Shown here: positions 49,113 to 60,331 of the stretch, piece after piece | Position numbering within the stretch: position 1 is the stretch's first letter | How the letters are laid out: each line of letters begins with the position of its first letter | Assembly (NCBI GenBank): GCA_002943765.1 | Contig: PQWQ01000003.1 | Location: forward strand, 4,524,729 to 4,588,728 | Reading direction: 5' to 3' | DNA length: 64,000 nucleotides | From: Psoroptes ovis | Taxonomy: Eukaryota; Arthropoda; Arachnida; Sarcoptiformes; Psoroptidae | Notes under the pieces: generated by a model | What the model saw: only the letters and a program-made list of their open reading frames with translations | What the model was told of the DNA's origin: nothing | Database searches by the model: none | Made by a program: the position numbers and the translations under genes

Positions 49113-50596
49113 TATTTCAATGCATACATATTTAAATCATGATAAAATGATTTTAGCATCTCTTTTTGCAGCTGCAGCAAAACAATGAAATCAAATGAAC
49201 AAAGAATTCATGAATATATTATATTATATTATGTGTTTTTAATTTTATCAGATATTTATATATCTATCATTTAAAATATTATTATTAATTATCATTTTTT
49301 CCTGAAAAATTTTCCAAAAATAAAAATTTTGAAAAATTTCAATTCTTTTCAATATTTAAAAAATTCATTTGTGGGTTTCATTCATTCATTCTTAAATTCT
49401 GAAAGATAATAATATTTGATAATTTGAAATATAATATATTTTATCATTGAATTCATTATTCAAAATAAAAAGTGTCACAGCACATATATTCATTCAATAA
49501 ATTAAATGATTTAATCGTAAATTTTTGTATGGAAAATTAACATTCATTCATTTTGGTTTCCTGCAAGTCGTAAAATTGTTCAATTATTCGATTCACTTTG
49601 AAAAATTTATTATCTTCGATCACAAAAAAAAAGAAATAATTAAATGAAAACTGGCAAAAAATTAACGTGTCAAAGCGAACATGTTACAATCAATGAACAA
49701 TTCATGTTCAATACAATTTAATACGGATACAAGGGAAATTCCGAAAAATCATTGATCGTTTTCGTGGATGTGTGGGTGTATGTGTATGTGGGTGGTTGAT
49801 ATATATTGTTGTTGTTGTTGTTTGATAATGATTTTATTCGCATTAATTATTGTTGGCAATTAACAAAAAAAGTACTAATTACAATAATTATTCAATAATT
49901 ATTCATTAGTTGAAAATAATTATAATCATTTGACAGCAAAGAGTTTTATCCAATGACATTTTCCCTGTTTTCCTGTTACATTTTGAATATTTTTTTTTCC
50001 TGTGCTGAAAGACCCGATCAATCGGGCTTTCACTGCTGAATTCACAATTCAATTTCAATGAATAATGATGAAGATGAATTGAATAATCCTTTCAGCACTG
50101 AATTCATTTGAACATTTGAATTAATTCTTTGTTTGAAATATTCACCCGAAATGGCTGATGAGCTGAAGACTTTTTTTTTAATTAACTTGATTTTTGTCTA
50201 AATTAAAATTTTTCAATTCAATTTAATTCGAAATTATTTATCTGACTGAAAACTTAATGATAATTGTTGAAATAACTTAAATTAGATTAAAACATCGTGT
50301 TGAATCACAGACCTTCATCATCATTTTGGATTTTAAGAAAAATTCAAGAAATATATTAAGACACATTCCAGGCAAATAAGCATTAACATATATCCATTCA
50401 CTAATGATGATCATTTGTAAATTACTATGACAATTACTCACATGGAATCTAATTGTTCTGTTTTCAAGATTTCAAGAATTCAAGAAAATTGAATTCTAGA
50501 AATCTTAATATTTCTGGCAAAATTCTTCATGATTTTATTTTGTTTAAAAAAAAATTAATGATAATTATGTACACCGATGATAATAATAATATTATT

Positions 50597-50676
50597 TTAG
50601 GTTGTCTGCAAAGTTTTGGCCGGTTATATCGTAGAGAATTATGAGAAAATCATCAAGAACTTTTCGGACAACCTTA
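50597..50676. repeat. Palindromic MITE, family 1, subfamily A
   Basis: TTAGGTTGTCTGCAAAG to CGGACAACCTTA, core TTATATCGTAGAGAATTATG. This is the last family 1 copy in the window. Confidence 0.7.
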
Positions 50677-51650
50677 TATACTCTCAGGAAAATAAAAAAA
50701 AAAGAAAAAGCATAGAAAATAGTTAGCGAAACTTTCGATTGTTTTTTGTATTGAAATAGTTACAACGATGGAAGCATTGTGAAAGGCGTTTATTAACGAC
50801 CAAAATCACGTGAGGACAGCGATAGAGATCGACACCATCGATAACATCAAAATTTTTTTCAGCTCGGTTTTTGGGGGGTTTTAGGGCTTTAATTAATTAG
50901 GCCTTAATTTTAATTGGTTTTCAATCAATTTTATTCGAATCGAAATAATGAAATTATAAATTGATTATAATCGCAAAATATTCATAAATATATTGATAAT
51001 TATCGCTGTATTTTAACCAACATCGCTTGATTGAAGCTGACATGCGATTTAAATAGGAATTTAGGATGATTATATGCATTTGATTTGAAGAATATTAGTG
51101 TCCATTGTCCATATTTTACGCTTTCATTCATAAGAATCATGGATTCATCCAATTCGTATGGTTAATCATTTAAAAGTCCTTCATATCTCCGATTGAAGAA
51201 TTAAAAAGTTCAATTCGCTTGCCCAATTGATATTGAATAATAATTTGCTAAATTTAATCGGCATATTCGCCAACAACTTCTTTTCAAAGAAATAACCAAT
51301 AATTAGTCTTAAATTAAAATTGATAATATTGATTACCATTGACCCAAAGAACTTGTATGTTCAATATGCCTATTCAAGATGAAAAATTTGGAAAAATTAG
51401 CTTAATTCAATGATCAGAAAAGTGTTATACTTGCTTTTTGCTTGCTAAAACAATACTATCAATTCTCATGAATCTTCAGTTGATGAATCATCCATGAAAG
51501 AATCCATCTTTATTTCGTATAATTCTTTAAAAAAATTCAGGAATGATCAAAAATTCTATGAAAAAAATAAAAATGAAAATGATAAATAATTAAAAATATG
51601 ATTACCTCAATTATTTGCACAAACTTTGATTCAAAGTCAAAGTGATGATC

Positions 51651-52739
51651 TTAATTTTCTTGACCATCGATTAAAAATTCAAGTGAGGCCTAGAGTTTGA
51701 AAAAAGAATAGAAGAATCAAAATCACAAATTAGGACAATAGGAATGGTTACCTGACATTGCATTTTAATAATTTTCATTTCATTTTTGCCTGATTGAGAA
51801 TTAGAAAATGATTAATAGAACAATTCAATTAAAATCAACTTACTTGAATAATCTGATGATTTCTTCTTAATGATATATGAATGATTAATTAGTGATGTGG
51901 GCTAAATCATTGAATAAATTGATAACTATATTCAACTTGAAATTACGATTGATCATGAAATTCTTTGAACAGACTATTGAAGACAAAGATGAACATTGAA
52001 ATCGATTAAAGATAAAAATCGACAATGGCCAAGTCAAAGCGAAAGTCAAAACCCAATCAATAAATGGCCAGATCAAAATCCTAATCCGAAGAAGAGTCAA
52101 AGAAAGTCAATCAGACATAATTCTATTAATAAACAATGTTCATCTTGACTCCAACAATTGTATCAAGAATTTTCGATAATCAAGCAACATTCGAGTTTGA
52201 AACAAGTCTTCAATTTTCAATGATGATTTCAGCAAACGTTGTTTTGATGTAAATATGAAATCAGAGATTAAATTCTTGAAATTTGGCTGGAAATCACCTC
52301 AAATTATCACCTTCAAAGCAATTCGTTGATTTATCCATAATTTAGATCGACATCTCACATTATTGATATCAAATTTTCAGAAATCTGTGATTGAGTATTT
52401 CATGAATAAACTTTAGTCAGATTTTCTTGAATTGAACAAGCTTACATTGGTTTGATTCAATTCTAATTTACTCGAATTAAAATAATCAAAAATTAATCAT
52501 TGCTTTAATAATCAAATTATTGAAAACTTAACCTGAGTGCATGAACCAATAATAAATTATCTGGTGATATTATTGCATCATTTAGTTGTAGCTCAGTCTT
52601 TTCCAATCCAATGAACATTGATCATCTTGATTAAATGATGTGTCAATACAGTTTTTAGTGGATTAAAATTGATGAAAATCCATATTAAAAATTTACTCAC
52701 AATTTCAATGTAAAATTGATGAAAATCATTTTTACTCAT
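51651..52739 (-). pseudogene. Possible unrecognised multi-exon gene, perhaps decayed
   Basis: Several short open stretches on the minus strand are bounded by good splice motifs. 52739-52701 reads MSKNDFHQFYIEI up to GTGAGT. 52597-52533 reads TELQLNDAIISPDNLLLVHAL up to GTTAAG, and the two join in phase 0. 52286-52150 reads PNFKNLISDFIFTSKQ... SSLKIEDLFQTRMLL, behind TTTCCAG. 51789-51752 (KNEMKIIKMQCQ) and 51689-51651 (ASLEFLIDGQEN, stop) are flanked by AATCAG, GTAACC and CTCTAG and also join in phase 0. Introns would be 60-100 bp as elsewhere. I could not connect all pieces: the stretch before 52286 contains an in-frame TGA whichever acceptor I use. No family is recognised. It may be a real small gene I have mis-spliced, a pseudogene or a non-coding transcript. 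Confidence 0.35.
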
Positions 52740-52879
52740 TGTTATGTTTGCTAAAAATATGAACGTTAAAATTTTCTGAGATTTCATCATAATCAATGGC
52801 AATTCGATCAAACAAATTCATCGATAATTATTAAATTGGTTGTTTTTTCAAAAAAACACAATCAATTGATGAGTGAAAA

Positions 52880-52990
52880 AAAGCATTTTTTTCTCGAAGA
52901 AATCGAACTTTTTTTTGGCGGCCATTTTCATCGGAAAACTTAACGAGTTTTTCAACGATTTGATTTGAGGCTGCGCCTTGACGCATTTAT
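52880..52990 (-). promoter_or_regulatory. GC-richer patch, possible 5' end of the minus-strand transcript
   Basis: Compared with its surroundings this short patch is rich in C and G. On the minus strand it contains AAAATGGCCGCC, a start-codon or YY1-like string, and CTCGTTAAGTTTTC, which resembles the donor at 52533. It lies 140-250 bases upstream of the first putative exon at 52739. The role is inferred only. Confidence 0.2.
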
Positions 52991-53978
52991 TTGAATTTTT
53001 GTGATACGCGCTTTATGAATCATCTCAATTTTCAAATTTTGAATTTAAGAATTTTTTTAATTTAATTAAACTTAAAAGATTGCATTATTCAAATAGAATT
53101 ATTATTAAATAAGCACAGAAACTTATATAAAATCAATTATATTTCTTGATCTAAAAAAGAAAAAAAATCTAATCCTAATTCAATTAGATGATGGACAAAA
53201 ATCAAAAGCAAGATTTAGAATTGGAATTGATGATTTGATTGATTTCGATTAATTATAAGATATTGAATGATAATAAAATGTTTTTGATTAAAAATGAATG
53301 TATTTTATAATAAATAATAATGATAACGAATCAATTAATCGAGTGTTTCACACAGATTTCTTGTTGAATCAGTCGGCAATTATTTCAATCTATTTACATT
53401 AATTGTTGCAAAATTTTTGTAACAGCGATAGCAATGTAGAAATTTTTCGATAAACTTAATCATATTTATAAAACTTGTGATCTTTCAGACTTCAGGTCAA
53501 AACACAATGAGCAGGCATGAAGTGTTGAGTTAGATTTACATATTGATTTTTGCAATTAATAATTGAGATCAAAAAATAGTTGAACTTTTGATGCATATTA
53601 ACACATGCAAAGTGGTAGAGATGATTTTTCCATTGTCCAACGTTGAATGATCATTCAATTGATATTTGGCCTTCAATTATTCCATCGAATACTGCTAAAT
53701 TGTCTTGAGGCATGCATATTGTTTATGATTACATGAACAGTGATTTGTTGCGGTTCTCTTATTTGCTGTTACGAAAAGAGATAAGAAAGAATTAAAACAG
53801 GTATTTGATATCGTTTATACACTTCCCTTTTTCAAAATGGAATAATGATGATCATTCGCATTGTTTTTCTGTTGTGGAATTAAACAATAATGTTATTAAA
53901 AAGTGATCAATTATATTGATTCTTTTATGATGTCGTGGTTTAAAATAAAATATTGACCTTTGTTGATGATATTGATAC

Positions 53979-54122
53979 CTAGATCATCACTGATTTGCCC
54001 AATGTCAGAAATTTCTTTTCAAAATCAGTGACGATTTCGTTCATTGTTTCATCATTTTGGGCGATAACCATGATGTCCTCGGCAAATATGATAAAAAACC
54101 AGGAGCGTTCATACAAATCTCT
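53979..54122 (-). mobile_element. Reverse-transcriptase relic
   Basis: A 47-codon minus-strand frame reads ERSWFFIIFAEDIMVIAQND and then an F..KF...LGK pattern before a stop. This matches the catalytic hairpin of reverse transcriptases (YVDD or FADD box), most like Ty1/copia elements, with the first catalytic Asp of the pair replaced by Glu. The frame is closed by stops at both ends, so it is a dead fragment. Confidence 0.45.
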
Positions 54123-54239
54123 TCAAACAATCCATTATTTTGCTGATTTTCATCACCATGAAATTTGTTTCGTATAAAATTTGTCATCATTATCCTTTGC
54201 ATTAGCCACTGTTTTGACCTGTTTTGGAATTTAAAAAGA

Positions 54240-54382
54240 TTATAATGCGCTCAAAGAATCATAAAAACCTTGACCTCTGTTAGAATCAACAGAATGATTA
54301 TCACCAAACCCAGTATCTATTCCATTGTTTGATCTTCCGTTACCATCCAGTGTTCGGGAACTCCAAGATGTTATGATAATCC
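54240..54382 (-). mobile_element. Open fragment, probably from the same mobile element
   Basis: Minus-strand frame of about 47 codons containing TSWSSRTLDGNGRSNN and SVDSNRGQGFYDSL before a stop. Composition is protein-like. It lies about 120 bases from the reverse-transcriptase relic on the same strand. The family is not recognised; grouping with the relic is by position only. Confidence 0.25.
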
Positions 54383-54655
54383 TAAATAAATCATTAATAA
54401 TCAATACTTTTCATACCTTGATTTCTTGACCATTAAATACGATCATTTTTAGATAGTTTCAGATACTTCGATGATGAAAAAGGATAAAGGAAGGAAAAAG
54501 GAAAAAGTCAAAGAAAGGATGAAAAAGGATGGAAAAGTAAAAGATTGGATCAGTATGTGATGATGATGAAAATGGATCAAACAGTTAGGAATTGAGCAAA
54601 TAAACAATGAAAAAAAAAACAGTTGAATTATATTCAGTAATTTGAAAAAAATAGC

Positions 54656-54766
54656 TTCAGATACTTCGAGTTGATTTGTATCCAGGGTTATCTTCAGATA
54701 CTTCGAGTTGGTTTGTATCCAGGGTTATCTTCAGATACTTCGAGTTGGTTTGTATCCAGGGTCAGT
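54656..54766. repeat. 37-bp tandem repeat, three units
   Basis: Units start at 54656, 54693 and 54730 with TTCAGATACTTCGAGTTG and contain TTTGTATCCAGGGT. A partial fourth start (TTCAGATC) follows at 54771, inside the transposase coding end, and a lone TTTCAGATACTTCGA lies near 54451. The array abuts the stop codon of the transposase-like gene at 54762. Confidence 0.85.
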
Positions 54767-56931
54767 TAGCTTCAGATCTATTTTGAGTTGTCTTGCATTT
54801 TCGGCTTACGTTATTCAAATGGTAAGCGCCATCCATTTTGAATATAAAACTGTTTATATAAAATAATTGATTCAGTTCCACTGAATAATTAGGAGATTTG
54901 ATGGAAATTTTGGGGATGTTACATCTCTCATCGTTTTCAGTGGTTCGCCATAATATTCCGCTTGCAATAATCTTATTTTCTTTTCTGAAGAACTTTTTAG
55001 CCTCCAGAAATTCATCATCTGTATTCGAAAGGGCCCTAGCAATTTGGTGATTCAATGGAAACGGTCGATCACTAGCCAACAATGGTCCATCTAAACCTTC
55101 TTCGATATCTTTTCTGTCCGCAAAGAAAGGCATCGATGCCTGATGCCGCTTCAGGATCGATTGCGGAACATTCATATAATTTTTCGATGCCTCAATAAGA
55201 TCTTTCAGAAAAGCATGCTTTCGCTCATACTTTTCTGTGCTGTATCGCATTAAAGATCCATAAAATGCAGTCATTTCACCGTAATGTGTTATGAAATGCA
55301 TCTTTGGGAACATGATATCTTCATCGATACAGTTTTGGGCCAGAGATTTAGCAACTGACCCGATTTCTTGCGCATCGCCTGGATTACTAGTGTAAGTCAG
55401 GTATATGAATTTTCGAAGATTAAAGTATAGTTCAAATTCCCTATCATGTCGAAGCAAAATTTCGGGGAAAATTTCGATGAGGCGACAAGCGAATTCAAGT
55501 TTCTGAAATCCTTTCCCCTTGATCAACATAGTGGAGCCGGAACTGATGGTAATTAGCCCGTTGACTAATTTAAGGCCATCAATTCTTTCTTTCATACTGC
55601 CAGAATCGATAAATTTTGATATTTTCTTCAAAACTGCTGGCAAAATCCTAGTCACGATACCTGTAAAAAAAGAATGACATTTAATGTTAGAAAAAGTTTA
55701 GAGAAGAATTTTACCTTCGGGAACATCGTGGAACCAGTCAGGAGGGGAAAGTTGATAAACGTTTATACTCAGAGATGCGAAAGCTGAGTTTCTTTTAATT
55801 CCGTAGTAACTTTGGAATTTGCTGCTCTTAGTCACAGACTGCAAATCTGAGGCATATTTTTCGTACCCTCTGTTTATTGTTAGGGGTCGAACTTCGATTT
55901 CTTTAATATTTTTATAACTTTGCCCGCAGTATCTGCATCTGAATGACCGACCAAATGAACAGCTGAATCCTAACAGTTCAGCGATGGCTAAGTTATCTCC
56001 TATGTCATCAAAAATACGAGATTAATTATAGGATTCGAAATGATACATTCAAAATATAACATACCCAGAATATGCGAGAGGCATACCGGTATCTTGGTAC
56101 CCTTATATTCGACTCCATTTTGAATCAAACTTTTCAAGTCATCTATGAGAGGAGACATCATGTCTTCGTATGTGACTTGAGCCGATTTCCTATCTTGGGA
56201 CCGCCATATCATCAAAACATAAATGGAACTGAGTTTGGTGGTGGGTATGACATGATTGTCAACATCAAGATACAATGCGTAAATTTTTTGCCTTGCACTC
56301 GATGCTCCCAAGGGATTTGCCACACCAAACTCATCGCCGTACACCATAAGCCTCAACTTGTTGTTGAAATCATTTTTATGGATATACGGGGGCAGTTGGT
56401 CCCGTTTTTCTTCCAGAATTATTTTCACCAATTGATCTGAGAGAATATATTCCTTGATTAGCGATTTCACCGGAACGTAATAATAACGAAGCCCAGAATT
56501 CGAAAATTGATATTCTTTAAATTGGATGTAACCGTTCATTCTTCTGATATATTGCCGTTGATAATATCTTGAAGCGATAAAATTTTCAATATATTTTTTC
56601 AAGAGAGGATTTCTTCTTATCAATATTCGGCTCCAGGTTTTCAATAAATTTGCTGTTGAAGAATGCTTTGCCTTATCTACATTTAAGTTATATATTACAG
56701 ATTCCGCTAATTCGGCAAAATCAGTGTAATCGTCCTCTGATAAATTTTTTTTGACTTTTTCAAAGAATGGAAATGGCGCTGTATAATCGTCATCATCATC
56801 GTCTTCGTCTTCTTCATCTTCTACGTAGTCACAAGTAATTGTTATTAAGTCATCCGAATCGTAATCTGTTTCTTCTTCCGAACTTGAAATAGACATAGGT
56901 TCGGGTGTCGGCGGTCGAATATCATCTGTGG

Positions 56932-57343
56932 GCAATGGTGCTGATGATGTTGATGGTAATGGTTCTGATGATGCTTCTTGCGATGATGTTGCTGGTAATG
57001 GTTCTGATGATGCTTCTTGCGGTGATGTTGATGGTAATGGTTCTGATGATTCTTCTTGCGGTGATGTTGCTGGTAATGGTTCTGATGATGCTTCTTGCGG
57101 TGATGTTGATGGTAATGGTTCTGATGATTTTTTTTTTTTTTTTTTTTTTTGATGGTAATGGTTCTGATGATTCTTCTTGCGGTGATGTTGCTGGTAATGG
57201 TTCTGATGATGCTTCTTGCGGTGATGTTGATGGTAATGGTTCTGATGATTCTTCTTGCGGTGATGTTGATGGTAATGGTTCTGATGATTCTTCTTGCGGT
57301 GATGTTGCTGGTAATGGTTCTGATGATGCTTCTTGCGGTGATA
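56932..57343. repeat. 39-bp coding minisatellite
   Basis: On the plus strand, units GATGGTAATGGTTCTGATGA plus TKCTTCTTGCGGTGATGTTG repeat about ten times, alternating GATGGTAATGG and GCTGGTAATGG and GCTTCT and TCTTCT variants. Each 39-base unit encodes 13 residues in the transposase-like protein. A 23-T run replaces part of one unit at 57128-57150. Confidence 0.85.
57128..57150. repeat. Homopolymer of 23 T inside the minisatellite
   Basis: Replaces the TTCTTCTTGCGGTGATGTT part of one 39-bp unit. It encodes seven or more Lys on the minus strand. Its length puts the two halves of the transposase-like frame out of register by one base. Confidence 0.9.
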
Positions 57344-57894
57344 TGTCGATCGATGGATCAATGAAGGCTTCCATATGATTTTTATCGATGTGTCGTAACA
57401 TACCACTGTCGGTCTTATAAATACGGCCACAGCATGAAATTGATGAAACTATTTTCTGTTGCAAATCTTTGTAATTCTTGTAGATTGGACTTTGCGGATC
57501 TAATTTTCTCCTCTTTTGTAGGTTTTTCAAATTACTTTTCAGATCTTCCGATTTCGCTAAATAGTCCTTCAAGTCGTCTTGATGTTTTGGATCAGAATTG
57601 GCTAACTCGGTCATTTTTTGCTGAATATATTCAAATTTTTCCATATCGATATTGAATGATTGATAATTTTGGACGGTAACTTCTAACTTTTCAACGAATT
57701 CTTTATAAATTTTAATAAGTTCATAAGCGAGTATTCCTTGTTGAATATAGCAACACACAGTGAGCATTTTTGATTTGACTTTTTGGACTTCGTTATTTTC
57801 TGTTAATTCAAAAATTAATTGTCAATTATCAAAATAATAACAGTCAAATTATTAATATCTGTGCAAAAATATACTCACTGTTGGTAGCCGACAT

Positions 57895-60331
57895 ATTTGA
57901 TGGATTAGAATTATTCGAAACGGTACAGTGAAATTTATCTGAAAAAAATGAATTAGATTCTGAGGTTCAAGCTATAGATATTAAAATGGAATTAAAATTA
58001 ATCAAACAGTTAAGAATAAATGAAAAATATAAATGATATTCGGTTAATCAAAAAAAAGTGGAAATATAAATGGAAAAGTTAATATAAATTGAATATTGAG
58101 ATTGAATAATGATAATGATGGGCGAGAATTTGATAAAAATGAAGATGAAATTTTAAAATGATCGTAACAAAATCGTGAAATTGTTGCAGAGAATAGGTTA
58201 TTTTCGTATGATTTTCGTTGTTAGACTTCATTCAACAAAAATCGTTATAATTTTATTAAAAATCGTTGCAAAATATAAAATTCAAATTTTAAAAGGAGAG
58301 AGATTTAGGGACTTTATTCACAAAGGACGTACACCAATTATTTATTTCAATTACTGATGGGCACAAAAAATAATTAGCAGTTTCAAGAAATAGAATCAAA
58401 GCCCATGTTGACCACCGTGACATATCCAATTATGAATATTTTTATCTTATGGTTCTAAGCCTTTAATTGCTTTTGAGATTTTTCTTAAGAAACTTAGAAC
58501 CTTTCCCAAAACACAAACCGTTCTGAAAAAAATTGTATATATTTATTTTTGAACATTCTTATCTTACGAATTTAATCCGTTAATTGATTTTGAAAATTTT
58601 TAGAAGAAAGCTAAACTTTCCTACGATACGAACAACAGAACAACATAAAGTACGCAACACAAAGACCAAGGATCGGCACAAACAACATAATTACTCTCAA
58701 ACACTAACCAAAAACACATATTTGAACACCACGATCGTCGACACTTAGGTCTCATTATCAAAAAGTCAAAGACAAAGTTAGGATGTCAATTTCAATGACC
58801 AAGTGGCCACGACGTGAGAATAAACATTTTTCCTCTATTAATTTAACTTTCCATTTTAAAATGTTTTTCAGATAAAATAAACCATAACTCATAACCCATA
58901 AAGTTCAATAAAGTTTTAAAGTCCCAAAGTTTAAAGATTTTAATTCAATATTTGTCGTTTAGCCCTTTCGTTATGCAACAGAAATTGTTAAAAAGAAAAT
59001 ATGAATTTTGAAGAAAAATAGTCAACTGACGACGAAAAGGATTACTGAGCTGGCGACGCGAGGGATTAAATGTGAGAAAAAAATATTTGAGGCCCTTAAG
59101 CCCTTAGGTATATTAATGTTTGCGAGTTTCTTTAAGTTTCTGTCGTGTGAAAATTTTGAAAAATAATTTGGAAACATTTTACGGCTCTGATGTCAAAGAC
59201 CTTTCTGAAATGTTTGCAAGGTCGAGTCCTTGGATCTTCCGATTGCACAGTGATCACATTCGTTTTTAATTATAATATTCTTCATGTATTTTCGTATTCA
59301 AATTTCAGTTTATTCAATTATAAAAATTTTATTTAATAATTTTCATCAATTAAAAAAATACAAATTTGTTTCATGCAATCACATTAATAACAATTGGAGA
59401 TGATTATTTCATTAATCGATCTGGTTCCGAACTCATGGAAATATGGGTCCAATTTTGTGTTGAATGAATAAGGCCTCTAAATGATTTCGGGCATTGAGAT
59501 TTCATCTAATTTAAAATTATAGAAAAATTATTAGCTTAGATTTCTTTATTACTCATGACTTATTCATTGAAAATTAGGCTCAAAATTTTACTCAAAATCC
59601 GACCAAGTTTTCCCAAATTTATCATCATTTGTTGGTTAGCATTGAGAAATGCGTAATTTGACAATTATTTCTCATTTATTGGCTCAACAATCCTACTAAA
59701 TGACAAATTTGATATTTGTTGCCCTGAAAATCAAGCGAATTCAATAAACTTCATTATTATCAATTTTTCAAAATTTTTACAAGTCCAAATCATCAGCTGT
59801 GAACGATTGTGAAATTTTTATACATTGAAATAACCAAACATGTATATATGTTTTTAGCGGAGGAGGAGCAGAAATTTGCCTATGCTTCTACCACATGAAA
59901 ATCTGATGGATTTTCCTGAGAGTATAACACACAACAAACTGACATATCATGAAAAGTGTTTTCAAAATTCACTCATTTCATTTTCCCATTGGTTTTTGCT
60001 GCTGCTGCTACTACCATTTTTCAATTATACAGAGACTCTTTGATTTTTCTTCAATTTTCTGGCAATTACATAGTCATTGGTATTTAATTATATACCATCT
60101 ATTGACATCATTTATCATTACAAATCGTTTAAAATCAATTTTCCAATTTTTGAAATATATGAATTGAGTCTGAAAATGGATTGAATCTTTTTGTTGTTTG
60201 AAAAAAAACAAATAAATTCGAAATGGAAATAAAGGTTTCAGTGATAAGGACATAGGTATGCGATAAGGATTTTTTATTTGGATGGAATTTAGAAATGAAT
60301 AATCGTTGTTTGATTGAAAGTGAAATGGACA
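57895..60331. other. Intergenic, no gene seen
   Basis: Less repetitive than 21-50 kb, and it has no palindromic MITE. The stretch 58600-59080 is noticeably less AT-rich (GACGACGAAAAGG, GGCGACGCGAGGG). I find no coding frame, no transposon ends and no RNA gene. The open frames at 58175 and 59949 (plus) look like chance. Confidence 0.45.
60273..60278 (-). terminator. Polyadenylation signal of malonyl-CoA decarboxylase
   Basis: AATAAA on the minus strand, about 55 bases beyond the stop codon at 60332. Confidence 0.4.

Larger units (their letters stand above)
47646..51650. other. Intergenic, gene B 3' flank, MITEs only
   Basis: Contains four short palindromic elements (47930, 48217, 49031, 50597) and one family 2 MITE (48473). 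No coding frame is convincing; the open stretches around 48982-49188 and 50453-50644 run through MITEs. Confidence 0.5.
52991..54761. other. Intergenic with retroelement debris and a tandem repeat
   Basis: Holds two minus-strand open stretches that look like mobile-element remains (53979-54122 and 54240-54382) and the three-unit 37-bp repeat at 54656. A purine-rich AAGGAAAAAGG tract lies at about 54475-54545. Nothing else was recognised. Confidence 0.45.
54762..57894 (-). mobile_element. CACTA/EnSpm-related DDE transposase-like gene, frame broken by a poly(A) run
   Basis: Exons 57894-57879, 57799-56065, 55999-55715 and 55660-54762 join across introns of 79, 65 and 54 bp to about 977 codons. 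The N-terminus has a helical segment and a C2H2-like zinc finger (CCGRIYKTDSGMLRHIDKNH). A 13-residue repeat (EASSEPLPATSPQ and variants) and an acidic Asp/Glu tract follow. The core has YGDEFGVANPLG, GDNLAIAELLGF with FRCRYC, PPDWFHDVPEG, and KMHFITHYGEM...STEKYERKH. These match a large family of animal DDE proteins akin to Tnp2/Plavaka transposases, with D, D and E candidates in GDE, GDN and YERKH. On the coding strand, 23 consecutive A (57128-57150) interrupt the repeat and shift the frame by one; 22 or 25 would keep it open. No terminal inverted repeats were found, so it may be a domesticated or stranded copy. Confidence 0.65.

Noticed and set aside
21686..50676. Palindromic array considered as a CRISPR-like or satellite array
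   Set aside because: Copies are irregularly spaced, in both orientations, each with its own inverted arms and TA flanks in a eukaryotic genome. This is transposon debris.
52150..52410. In-frame TGA codons read as selenocysteine or as Trp under a mitochondrial code
   Set aside because: No SECIS-like hairpin or mitochondrial gene was recognised, and one of the two TGA codons falls in a plausible 72-base intron. Mis-splicing or decay is simpler.
56905..57378. Plus-strand frames through the 39-bp repeat with Met/Leu/Val repeats
   Set aside because: These are antisense readings of the transposase-like minisatellite; the minus strand carries the zinc finger and DDE blocks.
54440..59280. Terminal inverted repeats of the transposase-like element
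   Set aside because: The TTCAGATACTTCGAGTTG unit at the 3' side has no complement on the 5' side, and the vague likeness of TTTTAGGGCTTTAATTAA near 50879 to CTTAAGCCCTTAGG near 59097 is too weak.
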